A stretch of DNA of 57,105 bases from an uncultured Chloroflexales bacterium (GTDB lineage: Bacteria > Chloroflexota > Chloroflexia > Chloroflexales > Chloroflexaceae): NCBI GenBank assembly GCA_937967405.1, contig CALCJV010000062.1, positions 1-57,105 on the forward strand, given 5' to 3'. Each line of letters begins with the position of its first letter. Position 1 is the first letter of the stretch. This document shows positions 23,801-33,656 of the stretch, one piece after another. The position numbers were made by a program, and so were the translations under genes. Under the pieces are notes generated by a model. It was not told the origin of the DNA, made no database searches, and was given only the letters and a program-made list of their open reading frames with translations.

Positions 23801-25682
23801 CGGGCAGCTTGAGTTTGTGGGGCGGGTGGATGAGCAGGTCAAGGTGCGCGGCGTGCGAATTGAGCCGGGCGAAATTGCCGCCCTGCTCCAGCAGCACCCA
23901 GCGGTGCAACATGCGCTGGTTGTACCCTTGAACGATACACACGGCGAAGTCTACCTAACTGCCTACATCGTGCCGCGCACGCCGATGCTGGCCGTTGCTG
24001 CATTACGCGATTACCTGCAAACGCTCCTACCGACCACCATGATCCCGAGCGCATGGGTATTGCTCGACGCTCTGCCCTTGACCCCGAATGGCAAAATAGA
24101 TCGGCAAGCCCTGCCGCCCCCCGTGCGCGAAACTATCGCCAATGGGTATGCCGCGCCTACCACCCCCTATGAGCAACAGCTTGCCCCAATCTGGGCGGAG
24201 GTATTGGGCATCCCGCTCGCTGCCGTCAATATCCACACCGATTTCTTTGCGGCGGGCGGGCACTCACTCCGAGCAATGCAACTCGTTTCGCGCTTGACGA
24301 ACGCAACCGGCGTGCGGGTGAGCATGCGTGATCTGTTTGCCGCGCCCACACTCGCAACGCTAGCGGCACAGCTTGCAACGCGGGCGGCGGCATCACCCAC
24401 ACCCACATTACACCCGACCGAACTGCCGCGCCCCCTTGCGGAAGCCACGCCACCTGTCCCGCCCGCCGCATCCGGCTTGCACATCGAGTCACGCCCATTA
24501 CTGAGCCTCCACGCCATCGGCGAACTCGCCCCCGTAGATGCGGCCGCACTCTACTACCTGCCCGCCGATCTGCTCACGGATGCAGCCTGCCCCGCCAACG
24601 AACTGCTGCGCCTATGGACGGACGATCTGCCGCTGTTTGATGATGTGGTCAGCACGCCCGCCGGACGGATCGCCTCGATCCTGCTACCGCGCACCAGCGA
24701 TGATCTGTACCATGATCGCGCAGGCTTGGTGAACCAGATCATGCAGGGCCTACGCCTTGCCCGCCAGATTGGGGCGCGGGTGGTATCGCTAACGGGCTTG
24801 TTACCCTCTGCTACAAACTATGGGCAGGATGTGCAGGCTGCTCTCGTGGCCGCCAACGACCCCACCTTGCCGCAGATCACCACGGGACATGCCACCACCA
24901 CCGCCGCTGTGGTGCTGAATGTCCAACGCATCCTTGCCGAAAGCGGGCGCGATCTGAGCCAAGAACGGGTGGGCATCTTAGGGCTTGGCTCGATTGGACA
25001 AGCCGCTACCCGCTTGTTGCTTGATCTGTTGCCCCATCCGCCTGCGTTGCTGCTGTGCGATGTGTATGCCAAAGCCGACGAATTACACGAATTTGCGCGG
25101 AGCCTGTCCACCCAGCACAACTATCGTGGTACAATTGAAATCCTAACAGTTGGCGAGACTGTGCCAGATGCGTTCTACACAGCCCGCCTGATCATCGGCG
25201 CAACGAATGTCCCCGATGTGCTGGATGTGTGGCAACTGCTGCCGGGTACGTTGTTAGTGGATGATTCGGGGCCTGCGTGCTACAATCAAGCCCACGCTAT
25301 CGCTCGTTTTCAGGCTCAGCACGACATCTTATTTACGGAGGGTGGTGCGCTCCAACCACCGCACGCCGTGCAGAGTGTACGCTACATTCCACCGGCCGTG
25401 CAAGCGCAGCTTGCCGCCGCTGCCCTAGACCGGATCACCGCGCACGCCACCGATAGCGTGATGGGCTGCACCTTGTCGGCCGCCCTTAGCCACCAATATC
25501 CAATCCTCGCCCCTACCATCGGGCTGATCCGTGCCGACACGGCCCGCCAGCACGCACAGTTGTTGCACCAATTGGGCTATCGGGGTGCACCCTTGCACAG
25601 CGGCACATGGCACTACACCGCCACCGCGCTCGCCGCATTTCGGCAGCAGACCGAACGTATGACCTACTCAGAACCGACGTAA
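17805..25682 (+). CDS. NRPS 2: TubC dock, C-A(Gly)-T, C-A(Leu-like)-T, AAR-like reductase
   Basis: 2625 aa. The GTG shares one base with the stop of NRPS 1. Residues 1-50 are a TubC-type N-terminal docking domain. C1 (~70-500) has an intact HHIIIDG with Asp206. A1 (~525-1030) gives the code D-I-L-Q-L-G-L-I-W-K, a known glycine code. T1 carries Ser1075. C2 (~1145-1590) has HHSITDG with Asp1295. A2 (~1616-2080) reads D-A-W-F-Q-A-N-I-A-K, nearest to leucine-type DAWFLGNVVK but only 6 of 10. T2 carries Ser2154. From ~2235 to the end is an AAR-like domain (listed separately). There is no thioesterase, SDR-type reductase or epimerase. NRPS 1 plus NRPS 2 would build a tripeptide. Confidence 0.95.
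24505..25682 (+). other. AAR-like acyl-thioester reductase domain at the NRPS C terminus
   Basis: Residues ~2235-2625 of NRPS 2. The order of motifs follows cyanobacterial long-chain acyl-ACP reductase: a helix with ARQIGARVVSLTGL, then ITTGHATT, a Rossmann loop GLGSIGQ (2393-2399), LVDDSG, FTEGGALQPP, and Cys2555 in VMGCTLSAA at the place of the AAR active-site cysteine (FACFAEA in Synechococcus). AAR forms an acyl-enzyme thioester on that cysteine and reduces it with NADPH to an aldehyde. By inference this domain releases the peptide from T2 as an aldehyde. The match is from remembered AAR sequence, not a search. Confidence 0.75.
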
Positions 25683-25717
25683 ACGCATCGGGAATAACTG
25701 ATGGAGCGAATTGATCA

Positions 25718-27508
25718 ATGACAACCGATACCCATCACGGGCGCGGGTGGTTGCGGCTACTCCTCCTGAGTATCCTGCTCTTGAGCGCATGTGGTACAGC
25801 CCCCACCCCCACTGAGCCGCCGCCGCCTGCGCCTGCCACGCCTGTCCCACCGCCAACTGGACGCGGCGCGGGCGGCATGTTGCGCCTCGTCTACTTTCAG
25901 GCTCCAACCCTGCTCAACCCGCACCTAGCGGGCAACGTGAAGGACCTCGAAGCCAGCCGGATCGTCTATGAGCCACTGGCGAGCTTCGATGAGAATGGCG
26001 ACTTGATCCCCCTGCTTGCCGCCGAAATCCCCTCGCAGGAGAATGGCGGCGTTGCCGCCGATGGGCGTTCCGTCACGTGGACGCTGCGGGCGGGAGTACA
26101 ATGGGGCGATGGGCAACCTTTCACCGCCGATGATGTCGTTTTTACCTACGAGTACATCACCAATCCGGACGTGCCCGCCGCCTTCACCGGTATCTACAGC
26201 AACATCGCCGATGTAGTGGCCCTCGATCCGACCACCGTCCAGATCACCTTCACCCAACCAACTCCGGCGTGGTGGCTGCCGTTTGTAGGCTCATCGGGCA
26301 TGATCCTGCCGCGCCACCGCTTTGCCGATTACGCTGGCGCAAATGCGATGGATGCCCCCGCCAATATTCAGGCGATTGGCACGGGCCCCTATCTGGTCAA
26401 CTCCTTGCAGCCGCAGGAAGTGCTGTTCCTTGGCAATGATCTCGTGCGTACCAATCGGATTCTCTATGATCTTAATCCCTACTATCGCGTACCGGATCAG
26501 CCCTACTTCGCCCACGTTGAGCTACGCGGTGGCGGCACTGCCGGCGTGGCGGCCCGCGCCGTCCTCGAACAGGGCAACGCCGACTTCGCGTGGAATGTGC
26601 AGCTTGCCCCCGATGAGATTGATGCCTTGGAAGCACTTGGCAAGGGTGTCGTGTTGACTAGCTTTGAGAGCCGAATTCACTTCTTGCAACTGAACCTGAC
26701 CGACCCGAACGCTGGCTCGCGCCCAGACACACCGCACCCAATCTTGAGCGACCGACGTGTACGCCAAGCTATCGCCCACGCCGTCAACCGCGAGGCAATC
26801 ACCGCGAAGGTGTATGGGCAGCTCGGCTTGCCCGAAGAACACTACCTGATCAGCCCCGCCAACTTCCGCTCCCAGCAAACCTTCTACCCCTATGATCTCA
26901 CGAAGGCCCAACAACTCCTCAATGCTGCGGGCTGGCGCGACACCGATGGCGATGGTATCCGTGAGCGCAATGGCGTGCGCCTGCAACTCACCTACCAAGT
27001 GCCCGTCAATCCCCAATACCAGCAAGTCCAGACAATGATTGCGCGGGACTTGCGTTCGATAGGTATAGATGTGGAGATTGTGCTGCGTGATCCAAGCGTC
27101 TTCTTTGGTGATCCGACCCAGCGCGGCTCGTGGACGCGCTTCCAAGCCGACATTGCCGCCGCCGGTTGGCTCAGCACCAGCCCCGACCCACAGCCGCACA
27201 TGGGCTACTGGACGTGCGCTGAAATCCCAACCGAAGCCAACAGCTGGTCTACCTACAATATCTCGCGCTACTGCAACCCACAGTATGATGCTCTGCTCGA
27301 ACAGGCAGCGGTCGAACTTGATGAACACCGCCGCCGCGACCTGTTTATCCAAATGAACGATCTGTTGATCGAAGATGTGGCCATGATTGTCGTGGCTCAA
27401 CTGGCCCGCGCCGCCGCTGTGAACACCACCCTCGAAGGAGTACGTCTGACCCCATGGGACGCGGATACGTGGAACATTCAGGAGTGGCAAAGGAGTCCCA
27501 CACCATGA
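25718..27508 (+). CDS. ABC-type solute-binding lipoprotein, family 5 (peptide/oligopeptide type)
   Basis: 596 aa. A short signal peptide ends in a lipobox (LLSAC, Cys25) followed by a Pro/Thr/Ala-rich tether. The mature part is a family 5 extracellular solute-binding protein (DppA/OppA type): YEPLASFDENGDLIPLLA, the WGDGQPFTADDVVFTYE segment, and RRVRQAIAHAVNRE near the middle. It should bind peptides or similar solutes outside the membrane. No permease or ATPase gene is adjacent, so it is an orphan binding protein. It begins 35 nt after the NRPS stop and overlaps the next sensor gene by 4 nt (ATGA), which suggests it may feed a sensor rather than a transporter. Confidence 0.93.
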   Translation: MTTDTHHGRGWLRLLLLSILLLSACGTAPTPTEPPPPAPATPVPPPTGRGAGGMLRLVYFQAPTLLNPHLAGNVKDLEASRIVYEPLASFDENGDLIPLLAAEIPSQENGGVAADGRSVTWTLRAGVQWGDGQPFTADDVVFTYEYITNPDVPAAFTGIYSNIADVVALDPTTVQITFTQPTPAWWLPFVGSSGMILPRHRFADYAGANAMDAPANIQAIGTGPYLVNSLQPQEVLFLGNDLVRTNRILYDLNPYYRVPDQPYFAHVELRGGGTAGVAARAVLEQGNADFAWNVQLAPDEIDALEALGKGVVLTSFESRIHFLQLNLTDPNAGSRPDTPHPILSDRRVRQAIAHAVNREAITAKVYGQLGLPEEHYLISPANFRSQQTFYPYDLTKAQQLLNAAGWRDTDGDGIRERNGVRLQLTYQVPVNPQYQQVQTMIARDLRSIGIDVEIVLRDPSVFFGDPTQRGSWTRFQADIAAAGWLSTSPDPQPHMGYWTCAEIPTEANSWSTYNISRYCNPQYDALLEQAAVELDEHRRRDLFIQMNDLLIEDVAMIVVAQLARAAAVNTTLEGVRLTPWDADTWNIQEWQRSPTP

Positions 27509-29568
27509 CGGCTCTGTTCGAACCGCACCCCACTGTAACACGAGGACGGGGTAACATGCGACGTTTGAACGATCTCCCCATTGGGCAGAAGCTGACCCTC
27601 GGCTTCGGCGTGCTGGTGCTGATTACGCTGATTGTAATTGGCTTGAGCTTCTACGCGAGTGCCGATGCTTCGCGCACGATCAATGCGACCACCAGTGTGC
27701 GCCAGCCCGCAGCCCTCGCCGCAACCCGCGCCCAAGCCAATCTGTTACGGATGTTCTCGGATGTGCGTGGCTACCTCGCGCTCGGTGATCCCGTTTTTCT
27801 GGAAGGCTACCGCCAAGCGAGCCACGCCTTTGAGCAAGACATCCAAGAGCTTCAGCAGCTCGCTGATAGCCTTGGCTCCACCGATCAGCAACGCCTTGAA
27901 CAGCTGAACGCTGCCTATGCCCGTTGGCAACAGTACCCCGCACAACTCTTTGCCCTGCGCGACAACCAGATGGATCGGGAGCCAGCCTACAACCTGCTCA
28001 ATACGACGGGCACGGAACTCGGCGGGAGTGTGCTGATCGGCATGAACCAGCTGATCGAGGCTCAAGCCCTGCGCGATCCATCCCAGCGCAACAACGAGTT
28101 GCTGCGTGATATGGCCAACTTCCAGAGTTCCTTCGCGGCTCTGTTCTCCGGCTTGCGCGGCTATGTGATGACCCGCAACACGCTGTTCCGCTACTATGAG
28201 TATGAGATCAACCGCGACCTGAACGACGCAACGTGGGAACGGCTGAGCACGCAACGCCAATTCTTTACCCCTGAACAACGCCAACTGTTCAATGAGATTG
28301 ATGCCACCCGCCGCCAGTTCTTTGCTGAAGTGCCTGATGAAGCCTTTGCGATTATGCAGAGCGATGGCTGGCGGCTCGATCTACAACTGTTCAGCACCGA
28401 AGTCACTGACTTGACCACCAATATGGAGCAGCTGCTCAGCGAGTTGACCGAAAGCCAGCAGGCATTGCTTGAGCAAGACCTCGCTCGGAGCAACGAGAGC
28501 CTCAACCGCGCACGAGTGCAGACGCTACTCGGCGGGCTGGGAGCAGTGTTGCTGGGCTTGGTCCTTGCGGTGCTGCTGCGCCAGAATATCGCCGGACCAG
28601 TGCAACGCTTGACGGGTGTCGCCGAGCAGATTCGGGCCGGCGACTTGACGGCCGTGGCAAAGGTTGAGTCGAGCGATGAGATTGGGGTATTCGCCGAGAC
28701 CTTCAACAATATGACGGTGCAGCTCCGCCGCGAGAAGAAACGCGCCAATGATCTCCTGCACGTTGTCATCCCGATTGGGGTTGCGCTCTCTTCCGAGCGT
28801 GATTTCCAACGCCTGCTCGAAAACATTCTGGTGGAAGCAATGGACTTCTGTCACGCGCATCATGGTGCCCTCTTTCTGCGTGAAGGCGATGACCTCAACT
28901 GTGTGCTGCTGCGGATCGGCGAGCGGCACGCGGCACGCGGCGCAGCTCCGCAGAACAGCATGCACCTGCCCACATTGGAGCTATACAACCGCACCACCCG
29001 TGAACCCAACTACCACTCCACCATCACCTATGCGACGCTTACGGGCGAGTCGGTCAATGTTGCCCACGTTGCCAAGGATGATCGCTTTGGACAGGTAGAT
29101 TTTGGTGGGGCAGCGCATGCCGATATGAGCTTCACGTCGTTGTTGGTGATCCCGCTTAAGAACAATCAGCAGCAGGTGATCGGTGCGCTCGGGCTAGCCG
29201 ATGCGCGTGATCCCGATACGCAACAGATTATCGCCTTCGATGCAAATCTCCAGCAAATGATGGAATCGTACTCCTCGCTTGCAGTGGCTGCGCTCGAAGC
29301 CTACATCCGTGAGCAGGCCTTGCGCCAAGAGATTCAGGAGTTGCGAATCGAGATTGATGAGGTTCGCCGCCAGCAGCAAGTCAGTGAGATTGTAGATACG
29401 GGGCTGTTTCAGGATCTGCAAGCCCGCGCCCGCAGCCTGCGCGAGCGTCGTCAGCGCAATCGGCGTGGCGCAGGCGATGCTCCAGATAACGCAGACAGCC
29501 CAGACAGCCCCGCTGATCCTGCTACGCAAGGCGATACCCCCACGCATCCACCGGACGGGGCCGCATAG
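27505..29568 (+). CDS. Membrane sensor with HAMP and GAF domains, no output domain
   Basis: 687 aa. The ATG overlaps the stop of the solute-binding protein gene (ATGA) and has AAAGGAGT 8 nt upstream; an in-frame ATG at 27556 is the alternative. A membrane segment at ~35-55, a ~290-residue helical extracytoplasmic region (CHASE3-like, two similar halves) and a second membrane helix (~365) lead to a HAMP domain (VQRLTGVAEQIRAGDL). A GAF domain covers ~450-610. The end is a coiled coil and a disordered Asp/Pro-rich tail. There is no kinase, cyclase or methyl-accepting domain, so output must go through a partner. Coupling to a binding lipoprotein suggests a ligand-sensing pair. Confidence 0.88.
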   Translation: MTALFEPHPTVTRGRGNMRRLNDLPIGQKLTLGFGVLVLITLIVIGLSFYASADASRTINATTSVRQPAALAATRAQANLLRMFSDVRGYLALGDPVFLEGYRQASHAFEQDIQELQQLADSLGSTDQQRLEQLNAAYARWQQYPAQLFALRDNQMDREPAYNLLNTTGTELGGSVLIGMNQLIEAQALRDPSQRNNELLRDMANFQSSFAALFSGLRGYVMTRNTLFRYYEYEINRDLNDATWERLSTQRQFFTPEQRQLFNEIDATRRQFFAEVPDEAFAIMQSDGWRLDLQLFSTEVTDLTTNMEQLLSELTESQQALLEQDLARSNESLNRARVQTLLGGLGAVLLGLVLAVLLRQNIAGPVQRLTGVAEQIRAGDLTAVAKVESSDEIGVFAETFNNMTVQLRREKKRANDLLHVVIPIGVALSSERDFQRLLENILVEAMDFCHAHHGALFLREGDDLNCVLLRIGERHAARGAAPQNSMHLPTLELYNRTTREPNYHSTITYATLTGESVNVAHVAKDDRFGQVDFGGAAHADMSFTSLLVIPLKNNQQQVIGALGLADARDPDTQQIIAFDANLQQMMESYSSLAVAALEAYIREQALRQEIQELRIEIDEVRRQQQVSEIVDTGLFQDLQARARSLRERRQRNRRGAGDAPDNADSPDSPADPATQGDTPTHPPDGAA

Positions 29569-29598
29569 CGGCGGCAGGTTGTTGGGCACAACGATAGC

Positions 29599-29624
29599 GG
29601 GGCGAGGCATAGCTTCGCCCCTTT
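29599..29624 (+). terminator. Hairpin after the HAMP-GAF sensor gene
   Basis: A 7-bp stem (ggggcga, 29599-29605, with tcgcccc, 29615-29621) is followed by only three Ts. Probable weak intrinsic terminator. Confidence 0.5.
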
Positions 29625-29652
29625 GCTCGCCGCCGCTCTGGCACATAGCGCG

Positions 29653-29658
29653 TATAAT
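29653..29658 (+). promoter_or_regulatory. -10 box upstream of the S9 peptidase gene
   Basis: Perfect TATAAT, ~70 nt before the ATG at 29727. No clear -35 at normal spacing. Confidence 0.5.
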
Positions 29659-29726
29659 ATATTCATAAGCTATGGGCATTTTACACCGATTACATCGGGA
29701 AACGAGCATAATGAAAGGGAACATCA

Positions 29727-32045
29727 ATGCCACGTCGCATCGGAATTACCACGATCACGCTGTTTGTGTTGCTGGGCCTCACGCTCGGTGGAGCCGTTCT
29801 GCCCAGCGTGCAGGCGCAACGGACACGCACGCTGGTGTACCTGCCCCTGATCCGCGCTACGGCGACAGATGGGCAGCGCGACCCAATCACGATCAGTGCC
29901 GATAGCCCACCCGCCGACATCCTCACGCCCGCTGAGGTTGCCCGCATCCGTACCTTGCAGGAGACCGTCGCCTATCGCCTGCTCAGTCCGGTCAGCCCAG
30001 ATGGGGTCAGTGTCCTACTATTAGCTGGGGCGAATGTTGCCGTGCTGAATATTGACACAGGTGCGACAGTAGCCGTTGGTCCAGATTTTGGCAACTATAC
30101 ATGTAGCTCAAATTTGGTCTGGCGTGATCCGGAAACCCTCGCGTGCCTTGCCACTGCCACCGCCGACAATGCCCCCATGCTGCTCACGATCCAGCGCAGT
30201 GATGGGAGCGTGCAAGCGAATCCAGTCAGCGTGCCCGGCACGGTCCGCAGCCTCAGCCCCGATGGGCGGCTGGCACTGGTGCAGATTGCCCCGCCCGGCG
30301 CAGCTCTGGCGGGGACATCACTTGTGGTGCGGCCCGGCTTGCCTGTGCCTGCGGCCAGCGATGCCCCTGCCAATGCGATTGAGGTTGCCAACACAAGCAC
30401 CACGCTTGCCGTGATTGACCTTGCAACCCAGCAGCGCACTGACCTGCTCACGCTAGAAAGTGGCGCACTGCTCACCAGTGCCGCCGTGTGGAGTCCGGAT
30501 AGCCGCCGCGTAGCATTTACCCATACCACCTACGACCGTGTAGACAGTGCCCCGCCCTACACCGATCCGGCGAATGGTACACTGCTCGATTCGGTGGCGG
30601 CGCAGGATGTGCTTGGGCTGCTGCCACCCGCCAACAATCCGCTCCTCCAGACGAACATGCTCCGGGTCTTTGCGATCAGTGGTACAACCGCCCTCTCGCA
30701 GACGCTACGGGCGGCGCAAGGCAATGGCGATACTTTTGGCGGTGAGTGGTGGGAGCCAGAGCCAGAAGGCGCACTGGCGTGGAGTCCTGATGGCTCGCGC
30801 CTTGTCGTACAATTGCGTGAGCCAGCGCAAGTAGCCGGACGCATGCACCCGATCTATACCTACCCCAGCCGGGGCTACTTTAACGTCTACACCATCGCGC
30901 CTGATCTATCCACTGCGCCGCAGCTTGCCGCGACGGTGCGTGCGCCCCAGATCGAGGCCCAGTGGGTCTCCAATGTCACCTTCATCCTTCCTGATACGCT
31001 GCTGTTCAACAGTGCCTACCGCTTTGATCGGGGCATCTACACCTACGATCTGACTACGCAACGCTTGCAGCAGATCTCGCCGCACACCGGAACCTACACG
31101 GGCGTGCGTCCAGCAGGGAGCCGTGGGCAACTCGTCACGGCGTTTTCGTCGTACAGCTTTGCGCCGGAAGTCTACCGGCTGAACGTGGATGGCACGGGCT
31201 TCACTGCGCTGACAGCCAGCAACGCCGCCGCCCAAGCCGCGAATCAGGTGCGCGTGGATCAGGTTGAGTTTACGCTGGGCAATGGGCTGACCCACACGGG
31301 GGTGATCATTCAGCCGGCCGATGCACCGTTCCCGCCGCAAAATACGCGCCTGATCGTATGGCAGGAGCGCGGGCCTTCGCAAGATGTCCCGATGACCAAC
31401 TATTGGTCGGCGCAGCTTGAGCAATCCTTCAACCTCTTGCCCAACTTCGGCTATGCTATGCTAATTGTGCCGCTGTATGGGCGCGAAGGCTACGGCGCAG
31501 CGTACTTCAATCGCCTCGTGGAGCTGGATAACTTTGGGCAAGCCGATATTGATGCCATGGCCGAGATTGTGCAACAGAGCATTGCACGCGGCTACACTAG
31601 TCCCGAACGGGTAGGTATCTTGGGCTGTTCCTACGGCGGCTACTTCACCACGCAGAGCCTTGCCCGCCACCCCGATCTGTATCGTGCAGCGCACACCAAC
31701 TGCACCCTGCTTGATCTTGTGAGCGAGTGGAAATTCGGCTTTGTGTATGTGATGGCGTACCTGATGGGCCGCGATCCGTACACCAACAGTGCCGAGTTTA
31801 TTAAGGATGCACCCGTCTATGGCGTGGGCAATGTTCGCACGCCGCTGCTGATCTTTCACGGCACACAGGATTTCCTCCCGATCAAGATTACGGAGAACTA
31901 CTTTGCGCTCGTGCAGCAGCAGGGCACCCCCACCCGCATGCTGCGCTTTGCAGGCGAAGGGCACGGTGTATTCACCCCAACCAACCAACGCTACGGCGCA
32001 CAAGAGCAGATTCGGTGGTTTCGCACCTATCTCGGCACACCGTAG
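29727..32045 (+). CDS. Secreted S9-family (prolyl oligopeptidase-like) serine peptidase
   Basis: 772 aa. A signal peptide ends at about residue 30 (SVQA-QR). Residues ~60-500 form a WD40-like beta-propeller with repeated 'WSPDSRRVAF' and 'LSPDGRLAL' blades. The C-terminal alpha/beta-hydrolase domain carries Ser635 in GCSYGGY, Asp715 in HGTQD and His746 in GEGHG, the full catalytic triad in the S9 order. It is predicted to cleave oligopeptides outside the membrane. AAAGGGA lies before the ATG. It stands alone between its own -10 box and a hairpin. Any link to the upstream peptide cluster is speculative. Confidence 0.94.
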   Translation: MPRRIGITTITLFVLLGLTLGGAVLPSVQAQRTRTLVYLPLIRATATDGQRDPITISADSPPADILTPAEVARIRTLQETVAYRLLSPVSPDGVSVLLLAGANVAVLNIDTGATVAVGPDFGNYTCSSNLVWRDPETLACLATATADNAPMLLTIQRSDGSVQANPVSVPGTVRSLSPDGRLALVQIAPPGAALAGTSLVVRPGLPVPAASDAPANAIEVANTSTTLAVIDLATQQRTDLLTLESGALLTSAAVWSPDSRRVAFTHTTYDRVDSAPPYTDPANGTLLDSVAAQDVLGLLPPANNPLLQTNMLRVFAISGTTALSQTLRAAQGNGDTFGGEWWEPEPEGALAWSPDGSRLVVQLREPAQVAGRMHPIYTYPSRGYFNVYTIAPDLSTAPQLAATVRAPQIEAQWVSNVTFILPDTLLFNSAYRFDRGIYTYDLTTQRLQQISPHTGTYTGVRPAGSRGQLVTAFSSYSFAPEVYRLNVDGTGFTALTASNAAAQAANQVRVDQVEFTLGNGLTHTGVIIQPADAPFPPQNTRLIVWQERGPSQDVPMTNYWSAQLEQSFNLLPNFGYAMLIVPLYGREGYGAAYFNRLVELDNFGQADIDAMAEIVQQSIARGYTSPERVGILGCSYGGYFTTQSLARHPDLYRAAHTNCTLLDLVSEWKFGFVYVMAYLMGRDPYTNSAEFIKDAPVYGVGNVRTPLLIFHGTQDFLPIKITENYFALVQQQGTPTRMLRFAGEGHGVFTPTNQRYGAQEQIRWFRTYLGTP

Positions 32046-32072
32046 GGGTGGTGCGGATAAGGTGCGGCGGGT

Positions 32073-32095
32073 GAGCCGTGTCAGTGGCACGGCTC
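32073..32095 (+). terminator. Hairpin after the S9 peptidase gene, no U-tract
   Basis: A perfect 8-bp stem (gagccgtg/cacggctc) with a 7-nt loop, 28 nt after the stop. No T-run follows. Confidence 0.45.
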
Positions 32096-32107
32096 CATAG
32101 GCAACTG

Positions 32108-32116
32108 TGCTACAAT
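32108..32116 (+). promoter_or_regulatory. Extended -10 promoter of gatB
   Basis: TGCTACAAT, an extended -10, ~60 nt before the gatB GTG. Confidence 0.55.
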
Positions 32117-32176
32117 ACACGCACAAGACATATTGGAGCCGCGTGCCTTGCCTTGAAAGAAACGTAGGAACTGCGA

Positions 32177-33646
32177 GTGACAGAATACATTACCACCATT
32201 GGGCTAGAAGTCCATGCCCAAGTCAATACTGCTAGCAAAATGTTTGATGGCTGTAGTGCCGATTATGCCGGCGGCGATCCCAATACGCGCATCTCTGTGG
32301 TGAGCTTAGGCTTGCCGGGCGCGTTGCCCGTTGTCAATATGCACGCTATCGAATTGGCGGCAATGACTGGGCTGGCCCTGAACTGCACGATCCAGCCCGT
32401 GTCAATCTTTGCCCGCAAATCCTACATCTACCCCGACCTGCCCAAAGGCTACCAGATTACCCAGTATGAAGAGCCGCTCTGCACCGATGGATGGATTGAG
32501 ATTGAAGGTGACGACGGGCAACCGTACCGCGTCGGGATTGAGCGGGTGCATATCGAGGAGGATACCGGACGGCTGCTGCACATGCCGGATGGGTCATCCT
32601 TGATTGACTACAATCGCTCTGGCGTGCCCCTGATGGAGATCGTCAGCAAGCCGGATATTCGCTCGCCCGAAGAAGCCAAACGCTACTTCCAGAAGCTACG
32701 CCAAATCCTGCTCTGGATTGGTGTGAATACGGGCAACCTCGAAGAAGGCGCACTGCGCTGCGATGCCAATGTGAGTGTGCGCCCCCCGACCCAACAGAAG
32801 TATGGCGCGAAAGTTGAGATCAAAAATATCAACTCGTTCCGGTTCGTGGAGCGGGCGATTGCCTATGAGGTGCAACGCCAAATTGATGAGCTAGAAGCTG
32901 GCGGCACGATTGTGCAGGAGACTCGCGGCTGGAACGAGGCGCAGGGCATTACCGTTTCGCAGCGCAGCAAAGAATCGGCGCACGACTATCGCTACTTCCC
33001 CGAACCGGATATTCCGCCGCTCGTGCTGAGTGCTGAATGGATTGCAGCGCGAGTAGCTGCCCTGCCCGAACTGCCCGATGCCCGGCGGGATCGGTTTATG
33101 GCTGAGTATAGCTTGAGCCGCCAAGATGCTGAACTGCTGACCACAGAACGCCCAGTCGCTGACTATTTCGAGACAGCGGTGGCTGCCGCAACAAGCGTTG
33201 GAGCCACGGCCCGCGACGCAGCCACATGGATTGTGGGCGAGCTGTTCCGCCTGCTCAAAGATCACAATGAGGGCACAGAGCAACTCGCCCGCCGCATGCC
33301 GCCCCAGCATATCGCCGAAATCCTCGATCTGCTGGGCAAGCAGACGATCACCCGCACCGTCGCTAAGCAGCTCTTCGAGGAGAGCTTCCACGAGGGCAGC
33401 AGTCCGGCGGCAATGGTGGCTGAGCGCGGCTTGCAGCAGATCAGTGATAGCGATGCGCTCACGGCCGTCGCCCAGAGCGTGATCGAACAGAACCAGAAAG
33501 TTGTTGCTGAGTATCGCGGCGGTAAAGGCTCGGCGATCCAGTTCTTGGTGGGGCAGATGATGAAGGCTACCAAAGGGCAAGCCAACCCGCAACGGGCGCG
33601 TGAAACGCTCGAAGCCCTGCTCGGCACGCCCGACAGTGCCGCCTAG
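32177..33646 (+). CDS. gatB: Asp/Glu-tRNA amidotransferase subunit B
   Basis: 489 aa, GTG start. GatB is the tRNA-binding and kinase subunit of GatCAB, which converts Glu-tRNA(Gln) and Asp-tRNA(Asn) to the amidated forms. Family signatures include TTIGLEVHAQ at the N terminus, SLGLPGALPVVN, YPDLPKGYQITQYE, and the C-terminal YqeY-like helical tail. Length is normal. gatA and gatC are not in the window, so the complex is encoded at separate loci. The next gene begins 10 nt after the stop. Confidence 0.97.
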   Translation: MTEYITTIGLEVHAQVNTASKMFDGCSADYAGGDPNTRISVVSLGLPGALPVVNMHAIELAAMTGLALNCTIQPVSIFARKSYIYPDLPKGYQITQYEEPLCTDGWIEIEGDDGQPYRVGIERVHIEEDTGRLLHMPDGSSLIDYNRSGVPLMEIVSKPDIRSPEEAKRYFQKLRQILLWIGVNTGNLEEGALRCDANVSVRPPTQQKYGAKVEIKNINSFRFVERAIAYEVQRQIDELEAGGTIVQETRGWNEAQGITVSQRSKESAHDYRYFPEPDIPPLVLSAEWIAARVAALPELPDARRDRFMAEYSLSRQDAELLTTERPVADYFETAVAAATSVGATARDAATWIVGELFRLLKDHNEGTEQLARRMPPQHIAEILDLLGKQTITRTVAKQLFEESFHEGSSPAAMVAERGLQQISDSDALTAVAQSVIEQNQKVVAEYRGGKGSAIQFLVGQMMKATKGQANPQRARETLEALLGTPDSAA

Positions 33647-33656
33647 CCGGTGGGGT

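Noticed and set aside
24505-25682. Reading the NRPS C terminus as a thioesterase or SDR-type (Lys2-like) reductase
   Set aside because: There is no GxSxG with a downstream Asp/His as in thioesterases, and no N-terminal TGxTGxxG with YxxxK as in SDR-type R domains. The Rossmann loop lies mid-domain and the motif order follows AAR.
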